Assembly: GCA_934572445.1 (NCBI GenBank)
Contig: CAKTLD010000001.1
Coordinates: 1-51,918, forward strand
Source of the DNA: an uncultured Oscillospiraceae bacterium
GTDB lineage: Bacteria > Bacillota > Clostridia > Oscillospirales > Oscillospiraceae
Direction: 5' to 3'
Length of the DNA: 51,918 nucleotides
Shown: piece by piece, positions 7,627 to 15,460 of the stretch
Position numbering within the stretch: the first letter of the stretch is position 1
How the letters are laid out: each line of letters opens with the position of its first letter
Program-made: the position numbers and the translations under genes
The notes under the pieces: generated by a model
What the model was told of the DNA's origin: nothing
Seen by the model: only the letters and a program-made list of their open reading frames with translations
Database searches by the model: none

Positions 7627-7662
7627 CGATCCCGCGCAAGCGCCCGGACCCGTCAGGCTTTT
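7621..7662 (+). terminator. Terminator of the recombinase gene
   Basis: GCCTGACG (7621-7628) pairs with CGTCAGGC (7651-7658), followed by TTTTG. The stem overlaps the recombinase stop codon. Confidence 0.7.
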
Positions 7663-7915
7663 GTGTTCAAGCAAATTCTCCGCATTATGGCTTTCCGTCC
7701 CCCTCTCCTTCCTATAATTTCTCCGTTCACAGCATCCGCAGAGCGCTGAATCTCACTTAGGAAAATAATCGGGTGCCTCAGCGCTTGGCCGGCCGCCGAG
7801 GCACAAACCCACCCCGGCGGAATTTCCCGCCATTCTTTCGGCGCATCTTTTCGACGGATCCGCGGCATAAGCCCTTTTTCCCCCCAGCGCGCCCTTTTCA
7901 TTATCCCTTTAAGGA

Positions 7916-8329
7916 ATGACGGAGCTTGTTTCGCTGCTACGCAACAGCGGTGAAGCGGTTCGTGTCGTTCTGAAAAGCATCGGCAGCTGCCATTGCCCTG
8001 TGGCGGCTGATTTGTCGGAGAACGGAATATCCGTCTTCATCGTCAATTCGCTGCGGATAAAAAGATTGTGCTCGCAAAGCATCCGCAAGGTAAAGGCCGA
8101 TCGAATCATCAGCACGCAGTTCGTCATTACGGAAGCGATACGAGCCTTCTACACAACGGAAGCGTCCTCTGGCACAGTTTCAGCACAGGTGCAGGCTCTC
8201 GCCAAGACTCTGCCGGAACACTCTCTCGTGCGCAAAATGTCATGCATCACAGGCAGGCCCGGAAAGCTTCCCTGCTTCTACTATGGCAAGTCCGCAGATC
8301 TCTGCCGCAGCTTGTCGGCAATAGAATGA
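7916..8329 (+). pseudogene. IS110-type transposase remnant
   Basis: The readable frame (about 137 codons) matches the N-terminal part of IS110/IS1111-family DEDD transposases: a segment ending VVLKSIGSCHCPVAADL in place of the usual E-S/A-TG-x-YH block, then ENGISVFIVNSLRIKR and IRKVKADRI, corresponding to the family's V-NP...K and R-K-V-K-T/N-D stretch. Catalytic positions are lost and the C-terminal transposase half is absent, so it is a decayed fragment. Nothing else convincing lies in 7664-7915 or 8330-8426 apart from a short GTGCCTC/GAGGCAC hairpin near 7771-7803. It sits inside the integrative element. Confidence 0.6.
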
Positions 8330-8426
8330 GCTGATATCTCCAGCACTCCATCCGAGACGGCCATGCTCTTTCTCTGCCTGCAATTTCCCTTTTAATTGAG
8401 GCTTGACTTTTTAGCTGGTGTAAGGC

Positions 8427-8466
8427 GAAGCAGGGAGGCGAACCGGTCGGTTCGCCCCCCTGCTTC
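8427..8466 (-). terminator. Hairpin at the end of the tct operon
   Basis: GAAGCAGGG (8427-8435) pairs with CCCTGCTTC (8458-8466); the inner GGCGAACC/GGTTCGCC extends the stem. There is no long T run, so termination may be inefficient or Rho-assisted, but it lies 27 bases after the tctA stop. Confidence 0.6.
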
Positions 8467-8492
8467 ATCAGGAGACTGCGTTTACAAAGGAT

Positions 8493-9992
8493 TCAGTTCT
8501 TTTTCTTGACATTCCGATAGGATGCAAAAAACGACTTGAGCAGGATATATGCAATAACAGCGATCAGGATCAGGCAGATAGGGCTGGTAAACATTTTTCC
8601 GATCAGCGCCGGAACGGTCTTGTTGATGGCCATGGCCTTGAGCAGGGACTTCTCCGCAAGCGGACCGAGGATAAAGCCAAGCACGACCGGCGTACCGCTG
8701 AACTGGAACCGATTCATCAGATAGCCGATAAAGCTGAACACCAGCATAATGAAAACGTCCGTCATATTCTTGCCGGAGGCATAAACACCCGCCACGCAGA
8801 GCACCACAATGCCGGCAACAAGCATATTTGACGGCACCTTGAGCACCACAAGGAAATGACGGGAGAAGAAGTATCCCACCAGCAGCATCATGATATTGGC
8901 AATGATCAGGCCGATCATAAACGGATAAATGATCCTGCTGTTGTTTGCACTGAACAGATCATAACCGGGCTGAAGCCCCTGAATCAGCAGCGCCCCCATA
9001 AACACTGCCATTGACGGAGACCCCGGGATGCCGAGCGTCATTGTCGGGATCATCGCGCCGCCGGTCACGCCGTTATTGGCCGATTCGCAGGCCGCCACGC
9101 CCTCACGTTCACCATGCCCAAATGTCTCTGGATGCTTGGACCATTTCTTTGCCTGGTCGTAGGACATAAAGGTGGACACATTGCCCGCAGCACCAGGAAT
9201 GATCCCGACCACCGTACCGATGATGCTGCCGCGCAGATAAGTGATCGGGTAGCGGAACAAATCACGGAAGAGATGATAGTGCAGTTTGACATCCTTTGTC
9301 GCATCGAGGTTCTGCGCTTCGGACTCGCGGATATTATGAATGATACGCGCGATGGAAAAGACGCCGATCATGACCGGCAGCGTGGGCAGGCCGGAGCTCA
9401 AACGCAGGATGCCGAACGTATAGCGTTCTGCTGCGGTGAAGGGATCCGTACCGATACAACCGAGCGCCATGCCGAACGCACCGCCGATCAGGCCCTTGAG
9501 CATATCCTTTTCGCTCAGGGATGCAATGATCGCAAGGCCGAACAGCGCGATCAGGAAATTTTCGATCGAGCCAAACTTGATGCTGAAATCAGCCAGCACC
9601 GGCGCAAGGAAAATAAATGCCAGCGCACTGACAATGCCGCCCCAGAAGGACGCGACCGCCGCTTCATTGAGTGCCTCACCGCCGCGGCCCTTGAGCGTCA
9701 TCTGATAGCCTTCGATCGTTGTGGCAACGGCAGAAGGCGTACCGGGCGTATTGAGCAGGATCGCCGTGATCGACCCGCCGTACTGCGTGCCGCAGTAGCA
9801 GGCCGCAAGAAATGTCAGCGCAACGGACGGAGACATCGAATAGGTAAACGGAATCAGCAGGGACATACCAATGGTAGGGCCAAGGCCGGGCAGCGCGCCG
9901 ACAATGATTCCCTCGATCGTGGCCAGAAGGCAGCAAACCAGATTAAAGGGTGTACAGGCTCCCTGAATACCCATCCATAAGTTTTCAAGCAT
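8493..9992 (-). CDS. tctA: Tripartite tricarboxylate transporter, large permease TctA
   Basis: A 499-residue integral membrane protein with about a dozen hydrophobic segments. The family-typical motifs are PGLGPTIGMSLLIPFTYSMSP near residue 35-55, YGGSITAILLNTPGTPSAVATTIEGYQM near 70-100, and PGAAGNVSTFMSYDQAKKWS with GEREGVAACESANNG in the middle. TctA is the large subunit of secondary TTT transporters, which import di- and tricarboxylates with a binding protein (TctC) and small subunit (TctB). It starts 13 bases after tctB with an aaggagg ribosome site and is the last gene of the operon. The substrate is unknown but probably a hydroxy- or oxo-carboxylate, given the neighbours. Confidence 0.95.
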   Translation of the reverse strand: MLENLWMGIQGACTPFNLVCCLLATIEGIIVGALPGLGPTIGMSLLIPFTYSMSPSVALTFLAACYCGTQYGGSITAILLNTPGTPSAVATTIEGYQMTLKGRGGEALNEAAVASFWGGIVSALAFIFLAPVLADFSIKFGSIENFLIALFGLAIIASLSEKDMLKGLIGGAFGMALGCIGTDPFTAAERYTFGILRLSSGLPTLPVMIGVFSIARIIHNIRESEAQNLDATKDVKLHYHLFRDLFRYPITYLRGSIIGTVVGIIPGAAGNVSTFMSYDQAKKWSKHPETFGHGEREGVAACESANNGVTGGAMIPTMTLGIPGSPSMAVFMGALLIQGLQPGYDLFSANNSRIIYPFMIGLIIANIMMLLVGYFFSRHFLVVLKVPSNMLVAGIVVLCVAGVYASGKNMTDVFIMLVFSFIGYLMNRFQFSGTPVVLGFILGPLAEKSLLKAMAINKTVPALIGKMFTSPICLILIAVIAYILLKSFFASYRNVKKKN

Positions 9993-10005
9993 TGTACAGC
10001 CCTCC

Positions 10006-10452
10006 TTAAATCAAAAAGCCCTTGGGAAAGTTCGTGTGCAGCGCAAGGCCAAAGCCAAAGTAGATCACGCCTACCACGGCAGCCGAAGCAAGCAGGTACT
10101 GTACGATCTTTTCCTTTTTGCCAAAGCAAAGCGAGAAGAGAAAGAAAAATAAAAAGCTGGTGACAACGAAACCAACGGGTTTAAGCAGTACGCAATAGGC
10201 TACCACAAGGGTAAATGCATAAAAGAGCTGCACAGTCTCTTTTTTGGGGAAAAACTTCGCATATTCCATCTCCTGTCCGCGCTTCTGCTTGATGCAGACC
10301 GAGATGAACAGCAGTGCGCTGCACAGCATACCGAGAATGGCAACAAACACCGGCATATACGCCGCAACCCCCGGAAAGCCCGCGCCGCTGAAAAACAGCC
10401 AGGCAAAAAAGGCAAAGGTTACGATGGATACGAGCTTATTTTGCAGGTACAT
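10006..10452 (-). CDS. tctB: Tripartite tricarboxylate transporter, small subunit TctB
   Basis: A 148-residue protein with four predicted membrane helices, the size and layout of TctB subunits. The first helix is IVTFAFFAWLFFSGAGF and the last is LASAAVVGVIYFGFGLALHTNFPKGFL. The ATG at 10452 is preferred over one at 10497 because GGGAGG lies seven bases before it and the upstream alternative would fall in an intergenic hairpin. It lies between tctC and tctA in the usual order. TctB proteins are poorly conserved, so assignment rests on size, topology and context. Confidence 0.88.
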   Translation of the reverse strand: MYLQNKLVSIVTFAFFAWLFFSGAGFPGVAAYMPVFVAILGMLCSALLFISVCIKQKRGQEMEYAKFFPKKETVQLFYAFTLVVAYCVLLKPVGFVVTSFLFFFLFSLCFGKKEKIVQYLLASAAVVGVIYFGFGLALHTNFPKGFLI

Positions 10453-10478
10453 GGATGACCTCCCTTTCAGAATGAAGG

Positions 10479-10510
10479 CTGACCGCTCCGCGCCCATGTG
10501 GAGCGGTCAG
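10479..10510 (-). promoter_or_regulatory. Intergenic hairpin between tctC and tctB
   Basis: CTGACCGCTCC (10479-10489) pairs perfectly with GGAGCGGTCAG (10500-10510). There is no T run after it on the minus strand. Such hairpins often protect the upstream mRNA or partly terminate, which would give more binding protein than permease. Confidence 0.6.
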
Positions 10511-10522
10511 CAGGATAGCGCA

Positions 10523-11557
10523 TTACTTGAGATTCCGGTAGGTCTCGACCACGGTATTGATGGCGTTCTGCATCTCGGCAGCGCTTGCATAATCGACCGT
10601 ATAGTTGAGGGCCGCCTGATCGGCAATGTAATTTTCGTCAGAGCAGATCTGACCGATAAGCTTTTCCATGTAATCCACGATCAACTGGTCAGTTCCCTTC
10701 TTCACAAAGATGCCGCGGCGCATGGTGGCCACAAAGTCATAGCCCTGCTCTTTAAAAGTGGCAATACCCGGATAGGAATCCTGATTGGAGGTCTCAGCGG
10801 AATAGCCGAGGCAGGTGAAGCCGTCAGAAGAGGGCATCCATGCGATCGTGGTGCACATGATATCAAGTTCGCCATTGAGCATGGCCGCCTTTTCTTCAGG
10901 CGTGGAATCATAGTAGACCGGATTGATATCCCAGCCGAACTTATTGATGAAAGTCTGGAGCATCAGGCCGCCATTGCCGGCCGCGCCGGTCGCACCGAAG
11001 GACAGCTCACCGGGGTGCGCCGCAACATACTCGCCGAGTTCTTCAAAGGTGGTGAAGCGGGTCTCGTCGCTGCGGATAAAGATTGCGGAATAGTCAACGT
11101 TCACCTGTGCGCAAGCCTGCATCTGATCGTAGATCTGAACATTGGCCTTCATCAACGAATCCAGCAGATCAGAGGGGAAATACTGGAAATCCTCCGCCGT
11201 TGGGATCGTGCAGGAGTAGATGCAGGCGGTAGCACCATCCGCATCCCGTCCATACACATCGCTGACCATAATCAGGCCGGAACCGCCGGTGATATTCTCC
11301 ACATAGTAGCTGTTGCCGGTAATAGGCTCAGCATACTGCGCCAGCGCACGGATCACAAGGTCCTGCGTACCGCCGGCAGCGTAGCCGCACTCGTAGGTGA
11401 TGGTCCCTTTCGGCCAGGATGCGGGAAGATCTGAAGACTCCGCCGCATCCGGAGTCGTGCCGTTCTGGTCGGCGTCTGCGGCGTCGTCATTACCGCAGGC
11501 GGTGAGCAGTGCGAGGAGCATGATGCAGCTAAGGATGAGGGCAAGCGTTCTTTTCAT
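10523..11557 (-). CDS. tctC: TctC/Bug-type substrate-binding lipoprotein
   Basis: A 344-residue extracytoplasmic solute-binding protein. The N-terminus MKRTLALILSCIMLLALLTAC is a lipoprotein signal with the lipobox LTAC, so the mature protein would be anchored at C21. The rest matches TTT binding proteins (Bug family): YECGYAAGGTQDLVIRAL near residue 57, ENITGGSGLIMVSDV near 85, a GELSFGATGAAGNGG loop and a C-terminal DENYIADQAALNYTVDY stretch. It should capture a carboxylate and deliver it to TctB/TctA. It has an aggagg ribosome site and lies 29 bases downstream of the dehydrogenase gene. Confidence 0.94.
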   Translation of the reverse strand: MKRTLALILSCIMLLALLTACGNDDAADADQNGTTPDAAESSDLPASWPKGTITYECGYAAGGTQDLVIRALAQYAEPITGNSYYVENITGGSGLIMVSDVYGRDADGATACIYSCTIPTAEDFQYFPSDLLDSLMKANVQIYDQMQACAQVNVDYSAIFIRSDETRFTTFEELGEYVAAHPGELSFGATGAAGNGGLMLQTFINKFGWDINPVYYDSTPEEKAAMLNGELDIMCTTIAWMPSSDGFTCLGYSAETSNQDSYPGIATFKEQGYDFVATMRRGIFVKKGTDQLIVDYMEKLIGQICSDENYIADQAALNYTVDYASAAEMQNAINTVVETYRNLK

Positions 11558-11586
11558 TGTTGTATCCTCCTGTTGATTTTTATATT

Positions 11587-12570
11587 TTAATGTTTCTTCA
11601 CGATAATGTCACGAGGGTCAATCGCTTCTCCGCGGGAAAACTTTTCAATATTGCCGTAGGCATGGATCGCACGCGGAAGGACGTTGTCGATCACGCTTCC
11701 GGCATGATGACAGGTCAAAACCAGATTCTCCAGCGCAAGCAGGGGACTGTCGGCACTGAGCGGCTCTTCTTCAAAGGCATCCAGGCCGGCACCGCGGATC
11801 TTCTTTTCGCGCAGCGCATCGATCAGTGCATCCTGATCAATGATAAAGCCGCGTGCCGTGTTGATCAGGATCGCCGTGGGCTTCATCATTCCGATGCGCT
11901 CGGCGCTGATCATACCGCGCGTCTCATCGGTCAGCGGGACATGGATGGAGATCACATCCGAAACGGCCATCAGCTCATCCAGCGGCACATAACGCACATG
12001 AAGCTCCTGCTCCTTTTCCTCGCTGAGGCGGAAAATATCGTAGTATACGATTTCCTTTACATCAAAGCCGCTCAGGCGCTTTGCGACCTGCTTGGCAATG
12101 TTTCCGATACCGACAAGGCCAATCGTTTTCCCCTGCAGCATATAGCACTGCGCGCGCATCTCAGCCTTGGGCCACTGTCCGGCCCGCACAGCCTTGTCCA
12201 CATAGGGAATACGGCGATTGACCGCGAGCATAAGCCCTATCGCCATTTCCGATACAGGAACAGAGTTTGCCCCCGCCGTAATGCATACGGGAATGTTGAG
12301 TTCCTCGGCCGCCTTGCAATCGATCTTGTCCACGCCAATTCCATATTTTTGAATCATTTTGAGGTGCTTTGCCCGCCTGAGCTGCTCGCCGGTAACGTAA
12401 ATACTCTGGGTAATAAGGTAATCTGCTTCCTCGATCAGGCGGTCATGCTCCTCCGTATCCGTGGAAGAGGTTGGATAAACCACCTCAAACCCTTCCGGAA
12501 GCGCCTTGTTGGCTTCTGCCTTTACCGCAGGGTTCAGCACCTGAAGCCACACGATTTTCTGCTTTTCCAT
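11587..12570 (-). CDS. D-isomer specific 2-hydroxyacid dehydrogenase
   Basis: A 327-residue NAD(P)-dependent oxidoreductase of the D-2-hydroxyacid dehydrogenase family, which interconverts a 2-oxo acid and a D-2-hydroxy acid. Visible features are YGIGVDKID near 95, the dinucleotide motif GLVGIGNIAKQVAKRL near 150, and the catalytic triad region with Arg in INTARG, Glu in AFEEEP and His in CHHAG. It lies between rraA-like and tctC in the same operon and probably oxidises or reduces the imported acid or the aldolase product. The related serA at 37809 is a separate housekeeping gene. Exact substrate unknown. Confidence 0.93.
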   Translation of the reverse strand: MEKQKIVWLQVLNPAVKAEANKALPEGFEVVYPTSSTDTEEHDRLIEEADYLITQSIYVTGEQLRRAKHLKMIQKYGIGVDKIDCKAAEELNIPVCITAGANSVPVSEMAIGLMLAVNRRIPYVDKAVRAGQWPKAEMRAQCYMLQGKTIGLVGIGNIAKQVAKRLSGFDVKEIVYYDIFRLSEEKEQELHVRYVPLDELMAVSDVISIHVPLTDETRGMISAERIGMMKPTAILINTARGFIIDQDALIDALREKKIRGAGLDAFEEEPLSADSPLLALENLVLTCHHAGSVIDNVLPRAIHAYGNIEKFSRGEAIDPRDIIVKKH

Positions 12571-12587
12571 GGTCGTTCCCTTCTTTC

Positions 12588-13274
12588 TTAAACAATGCCC
12601 TTTTTCGCAAGCAGCTCATCAATGTCACTCTTGACCAGCTTTCCGGCTTCGATCTCCGCATAGGAGCTCTTTTCCTTTTCCAGCTTGGCCTCCACACCGG
12701 CAGCAACCTTTTCAATGTCATCCTGACGAACGCAGACGATGCCATTGTCATCCGCCGCGATCACATCTCCGGGCATAACAGCGACCCCGCCGCAGGCAAC
12801 CGGAAAATTGATCTCACCCGGACCTCCCTTTCCGCCGCCCTGCGGCACGACCGCCCTGGCATAGACCGGCAGTCCGATCTCGCGGATATCCTCGATATCA
12901 CGCACAGCACCGTCTACCACAATACCCTGCACGCCAAGCTTCTTCATGCGCAGCATCATAATGCCGCCGCAGGCGGAAAACGTGGTGCAGCCCTGTGCAT
13001 CGACAACAAGGATATCCCCGGGCTGCACAAGGCTCAGTGCTTTGTGCAGCATCAGGTTGTCGCCCAGCGAAATGCGGACCGTAACAGCGGGGCCGCAAAT
13101 CTTTTTTGTGGGACAGACCGCCTTGATCCCGCTGTCCATCGTATACATCTTCTGCATACCATCGGCAATGTTGCATGTGGAATACGCTGCAAGCATATTG
13201 ACACGCTCCGGCGCAGGGCGAGCGATCTCAGCGCGGTAGCGGAAGCCCACCTTTCCAATATAATCATTTTCCAT
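12588..13274 (-). CDS. RraA-family aldolase/decarboxylase
   Basis: A 228-residue protein of the RraA/HMG-aldolase family. Characteristic motifs are STCNIADGM, GDNLMLHKAL, PGDILVVDAQGCTTFSACGG, and GVQGIVVDGAVRD, where the G-x20-R-D type site binds a divalent metal. Family enzymes cleave 4-hydroxy-4-methyl-2-oxoglutarate-type compounds to pyruvate plus an oxo acid and decarboxylate oxaloacetate; RraA itself inhibits RNase E, but catalytic context favours the aldolase here. The ATG at 13274 is used because GGAAGGAAAC lies just before it; the longer frame from 13304 would overlap the upstream gene. It is the second gene of the carboxylate operon. Confidence 0.92.
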   Translation of the reverse strand: MENDYIGKVGFRYRAEIARPAPERVNMLAAYSTCNIADGMQKMYTMDSGIKAVCPTKKICGPAVTVRISLGDNLMLHKALSLVQPGDILVVDAQGCTTFSACGGIMMLRMKKLGVQGIVVDGAVRDIEDIREIGLPVYARAVVPQGGGKGGPGEINFPVACGGVAVMPGDVIAADDNGIVCVRQDDIEKVAAGVEAKLEKEKSSYAEIEAGKLVKSDIDELLAKKGIV

Positions 13275-13293
13275 TTCTGTTTCCTTCTTTCCG

Positions 13294-14154
13294 TCACTCT
13301 GCAATAAGGCTCAGCGGGCGCTCGGTCATCATATAACGCACGTCCTGCTCCGGAATACCGCCGATAATCAGGTTTTCAGCAAAGGTACGCAGATATTCAC
13401 ACGGCTGTGCAAAGCGGATGGCTCCGGCGTCTGTTGCCAGCACCAAATGCTCTCGTCCGAGCGCCCGGATAAAGTCCACGCAATCGCCGATCTTCATTTT
13501 GTGCGTATACCCGCCAAACGTCACTGCCGTCAACTCCACGTTCGCACCGTGCGCGATCGCCTCCTTCGCCAGCGCCATGTTGTACTCCGGCGTCCAGCCA
13601 AGATGCGTCAGGCTGATCTTCACCTTTTCCTGCTCGCAATACCTGGCCAGGGCAATGATCTCTTCCGGCGAGAGATGCGAAGTGGCAAGCAGCGCATTGT
13701 GTTCCTTTATCAACGCAACGATCTCTTTGACCTCCGGCAGAAGTGTGCCTTCATCATCCAAAACGGTGATCCCGGTACTTCCAGCCGGATTGTAATAATA
13801 AAGCCCTGCCGAACCTTTTCCCAGCTTTCCCTTCAGCCCTGCGTGAAACTTTGACTGCAGCGTCGGCATCCACACGATGCGTCCGCCGGTTCTCAGACAT
13901 GTATCCACCGCAGATGGGTTCAGCCCGCCGACGGGATAGTTCAGGCAAATACCTCCGACCATGCGGAAGCCATCCAGCAGCTTATTGACATAGTAGGCGC
14001 GGCTCGTCGTGCTCTCCTGCATCCCCTTGACGGCGATACCGCACATACCCGCTTCCTTGCATTTACGGGATATCTCAAGGTCATCACCCAGCCGCTGGAT
14101 CACATCCGGTGAAGCGTGAACGTGAATATCAAATGTTCCTTCCAGAGAAAACAT
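13294..14154 (-). CDS. DUF6282-type metal-dependent hydrolase
   Basis: A 286-residue protein with an amidohydrolase-like TIM-barrel pattern. Near the N-terminus FDIHVHASPDV gives the H-x-H metal motif and the HVHxSPD signature of DUF6282. Further likely metal or catalytic positions are K43 (GIAVKGM), H in LLATSHLSPEE and SLTHLGWTPEYN, and D in LVLATDAGAIRF. It is the first gene of the operon with AAAGGGGG as ribosome site and a promoter just upstream. It probably opens or dehydrates a cyclic or conjugated acid before aldol cleavage, but no member's reaction is known to me. Confidence 0.88.
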   Translation of the reverse strand: MFSLEGTFDIHVHASPDVIQRLGDDLEISRKCKEAGMCGIAVKGMQESTTSRAYYVNKLLDGFRMVGGICLNYPVGGLNPSAVDTCLRTGGRIVWMPTLQSKFHAGLKGKLGKGSAGLYYYNPAGSTGITVLDDEGTLLPEVKEIVALIKEHNALLATSHLSPEEIIALARYCEQEKVKISLTHLGWTPEYNMALAKEAIAHGANVELTAVTFGGYTHKMKIGDCVDFIRALGREHLVLATDAGAIRFAQPCEYLRTFAENLIIGGIPEQDVRYMMTERPLSLIAE

Positions 14155-14177
14155 GTTTTTCGCCCCCTTTGCCTGCC

Positions 14178-14206
14178 ATTATAGTAGCGCATCCGGAAAT
14201 AGTAAA
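14178..14206 (-). promoter_or_regulatory. Promoter of the carboxylate operon
   Basis: Minus strand TTTACT (14206-14201), 17 bases, perfect TATAAT (14183-14178). The transcript would start about 15-20 bases before the DUF6282 ATG at 14154. Confidence 0.7.
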
Positions 14207-14285
14207 ACAGATATTACACGCAAAAAAGTACAGTCATTTCCCTGTGCTATCAAAAATAAATCATTGTTTTTATGTATTTTTTACA

Positions 14286-14303
14286 ATAATTTCATAAAAT
14301 TAT
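14286..14303. promoter_or_regulatory. Candidate LysR operator
   Basis: A perfect inverted repeat ATAATTT-CATA-AAATTAT in the 234-base divergent spacer between the operon and lysR. It lies upstream of both promoters, where LysR regulators usually bind. The spacer is AT-rich, so chance dyads are possible. Confidence 0.4.
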
Positions 14304-14312
14304 CTTTGCAAA

Positions 14313-14341
14313 TTGATTTTTTGACAGAATCGGCATATCAT
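14313..14341 (+). promoter_or_regulatory. Promoter of lysR
   Basis: TTGATT (14313-14318), 17 bases, TATCAT (14336-14341). A perfect TTGACA at 14321-14326 has no -10 at proper distance. Confidence 0.55.
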
Positions 14342-14388
14342 ATCAGCAACAGCAAAAAAATTGTAGCAAAAGCAAGGAAATACAGAAA

Positions 14389-15369
14389 ATGAACTTTACA
14401 AGTCTGCGTTATTTTACCGTAGTTGCCGAGGAGCTGAATATCTCCCGTGCTGCGGAAAAGCTCTTCATCTCGCAGCAAAGTCTGAGCGGGCACATCAATC
14501 GGTTGGAGGAAGAGCTGAATGTACGCCTCTTTGAACGTTCGCCGCGGCTGACACTGACCTACGCCGGTTCCTGCCTGCTGCGTATTTCGCACCAAATCCT
14601 CGATCTGGAAAAGCAGATCCACGTCCAGCTCGATGACATCTCCAACGAACGGGCTGGCAGCCTTGCCATCGGGCTTACGCGCGTCCGTGCGCGTACGCTT
14701 CTGCCACAGATCCTGCCGACCTACAGCAAGCTCTATCCTCGTGTGGAGGTGCACACCATCATCACGGATAACCAGACACTTCAGGAAAAGCTTCTTAAGG
14801 GTGAACTGGATCTCATCATCTGCAACAATCCGCCCAGCTGCGGAAACACAAGCAGCATCCTCCTGCTGCGTGACCGCTTTTGTGTGATCGCTCCGCTGGC
14901 GCTCATGCGCTCACGCTATCCCGACACCTGGGAAGCCGCTGCGCACGCCTACCAGAACGGGCACCCGTTTACCGCAGACTTCTTTCAGGATGTTCCTGTT
15001 CTTTTGTCCGTCGGGACCCATGTGCGCATGGCCACAGATCGCTTTTTTCAGCAGATCGGCACGCATCCCGGCGTGCTGATGGAGACCAATGATATGGAAA
15101 CGCTTTTCAGTCTGTGTGAGCGAGGCATGGGGATCACCTTCTCCTATGAAAACTACGCCCAGAAGATCCTTCCGCTGGAGCGCAACTACACCGGTCCCAA
15201 CGACGGTGCTCTGATCTTTCCCGTCAATGACGAAGCTCTGTGCGGTCAAATCGAGATCAGCTACCGCAGTGACCGCTATCTCAGCCGTGCGGCAAAGCAG
15301 TTTATCGAGATCGCGCGCAGCGAGGTCGCAGAAAAAGCGGTCAATCCTGCCGCGCTTCCATTCAAATAG
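14389..15369 (+). CDS. LysR-family regulator of the carboxylate operon
   Basis: A 326-residue LysR-type regulator. Residues 1-60 are the winged HTH (NFTSLRYFTVVAEELNISRA, SQQSLSGHINRLEEEL, RLFERSPRLTLTYAG) followed by a periplasmic-binding-like effector domain. It is divergent from the DUF6282-to-tctA operon with a 234-base spacer, the classic layout for a LysR activator of the opposite operon, so its effector is probably the imported acid or an intermediate. The ATG is preceded by AAGGAAA. It is convergent with the VWA gene, with a shared terminator between. Confidence 0.94.
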   Translation: MNFTSLRYFTVVAEELNISRAAEKLFISQQSLSGHINRLEEELNVRLFERSPRLTLTYAGSCLLRISHQILDLEKQIHVQLDDISNERAGSLAIGLTRVRARTLLPQILPTYSKLYPRVEVHTIITDNQTLQEKLLKGELDLIICNNPPSCGNTSSILLLRDRFCVIAPLALMRSRYPDTWEAAAHAYQNGHPFTADFFQDVPVLLSVGTHVRMATDRFFQQIGTHPGVLMETNDMETLFSLCERGMGITFSYENYAQKILPLERNYTGPNDGALIFPVNDEALCGQIEISYRSDRYLSRAAKQFIEIARSEVAEKAVNPAALPFK

Positions 15370-15399
15370 ATTCACGCTCCTGCCCAGCCGCTTGCTGTA

Positions 15400-15446
15400 A
15401 AAAAGCCCGATGTCGTTCCGCACAGCAGAACGGCATCGGGTTTTTC
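15400..15446. terminator. Bidirectional terminator between lysR and the VWA gene
   Basis: AAAAAGCCCGATG plus TCGTTC on the left pairs with GAACGG and CATCGGGTTTTT on the right, with A and T runs on both sides. Confidence 0.85.
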
Positions 15447-15460
15447 TCACGATCTGATTT

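Noticed and set aside
14321..14326. TTGACA as the lysR -35
   Set aside because: No -10 hexamer lies 16-18 bases downstream; the TTGATT/TATCAT pair is better spaced.
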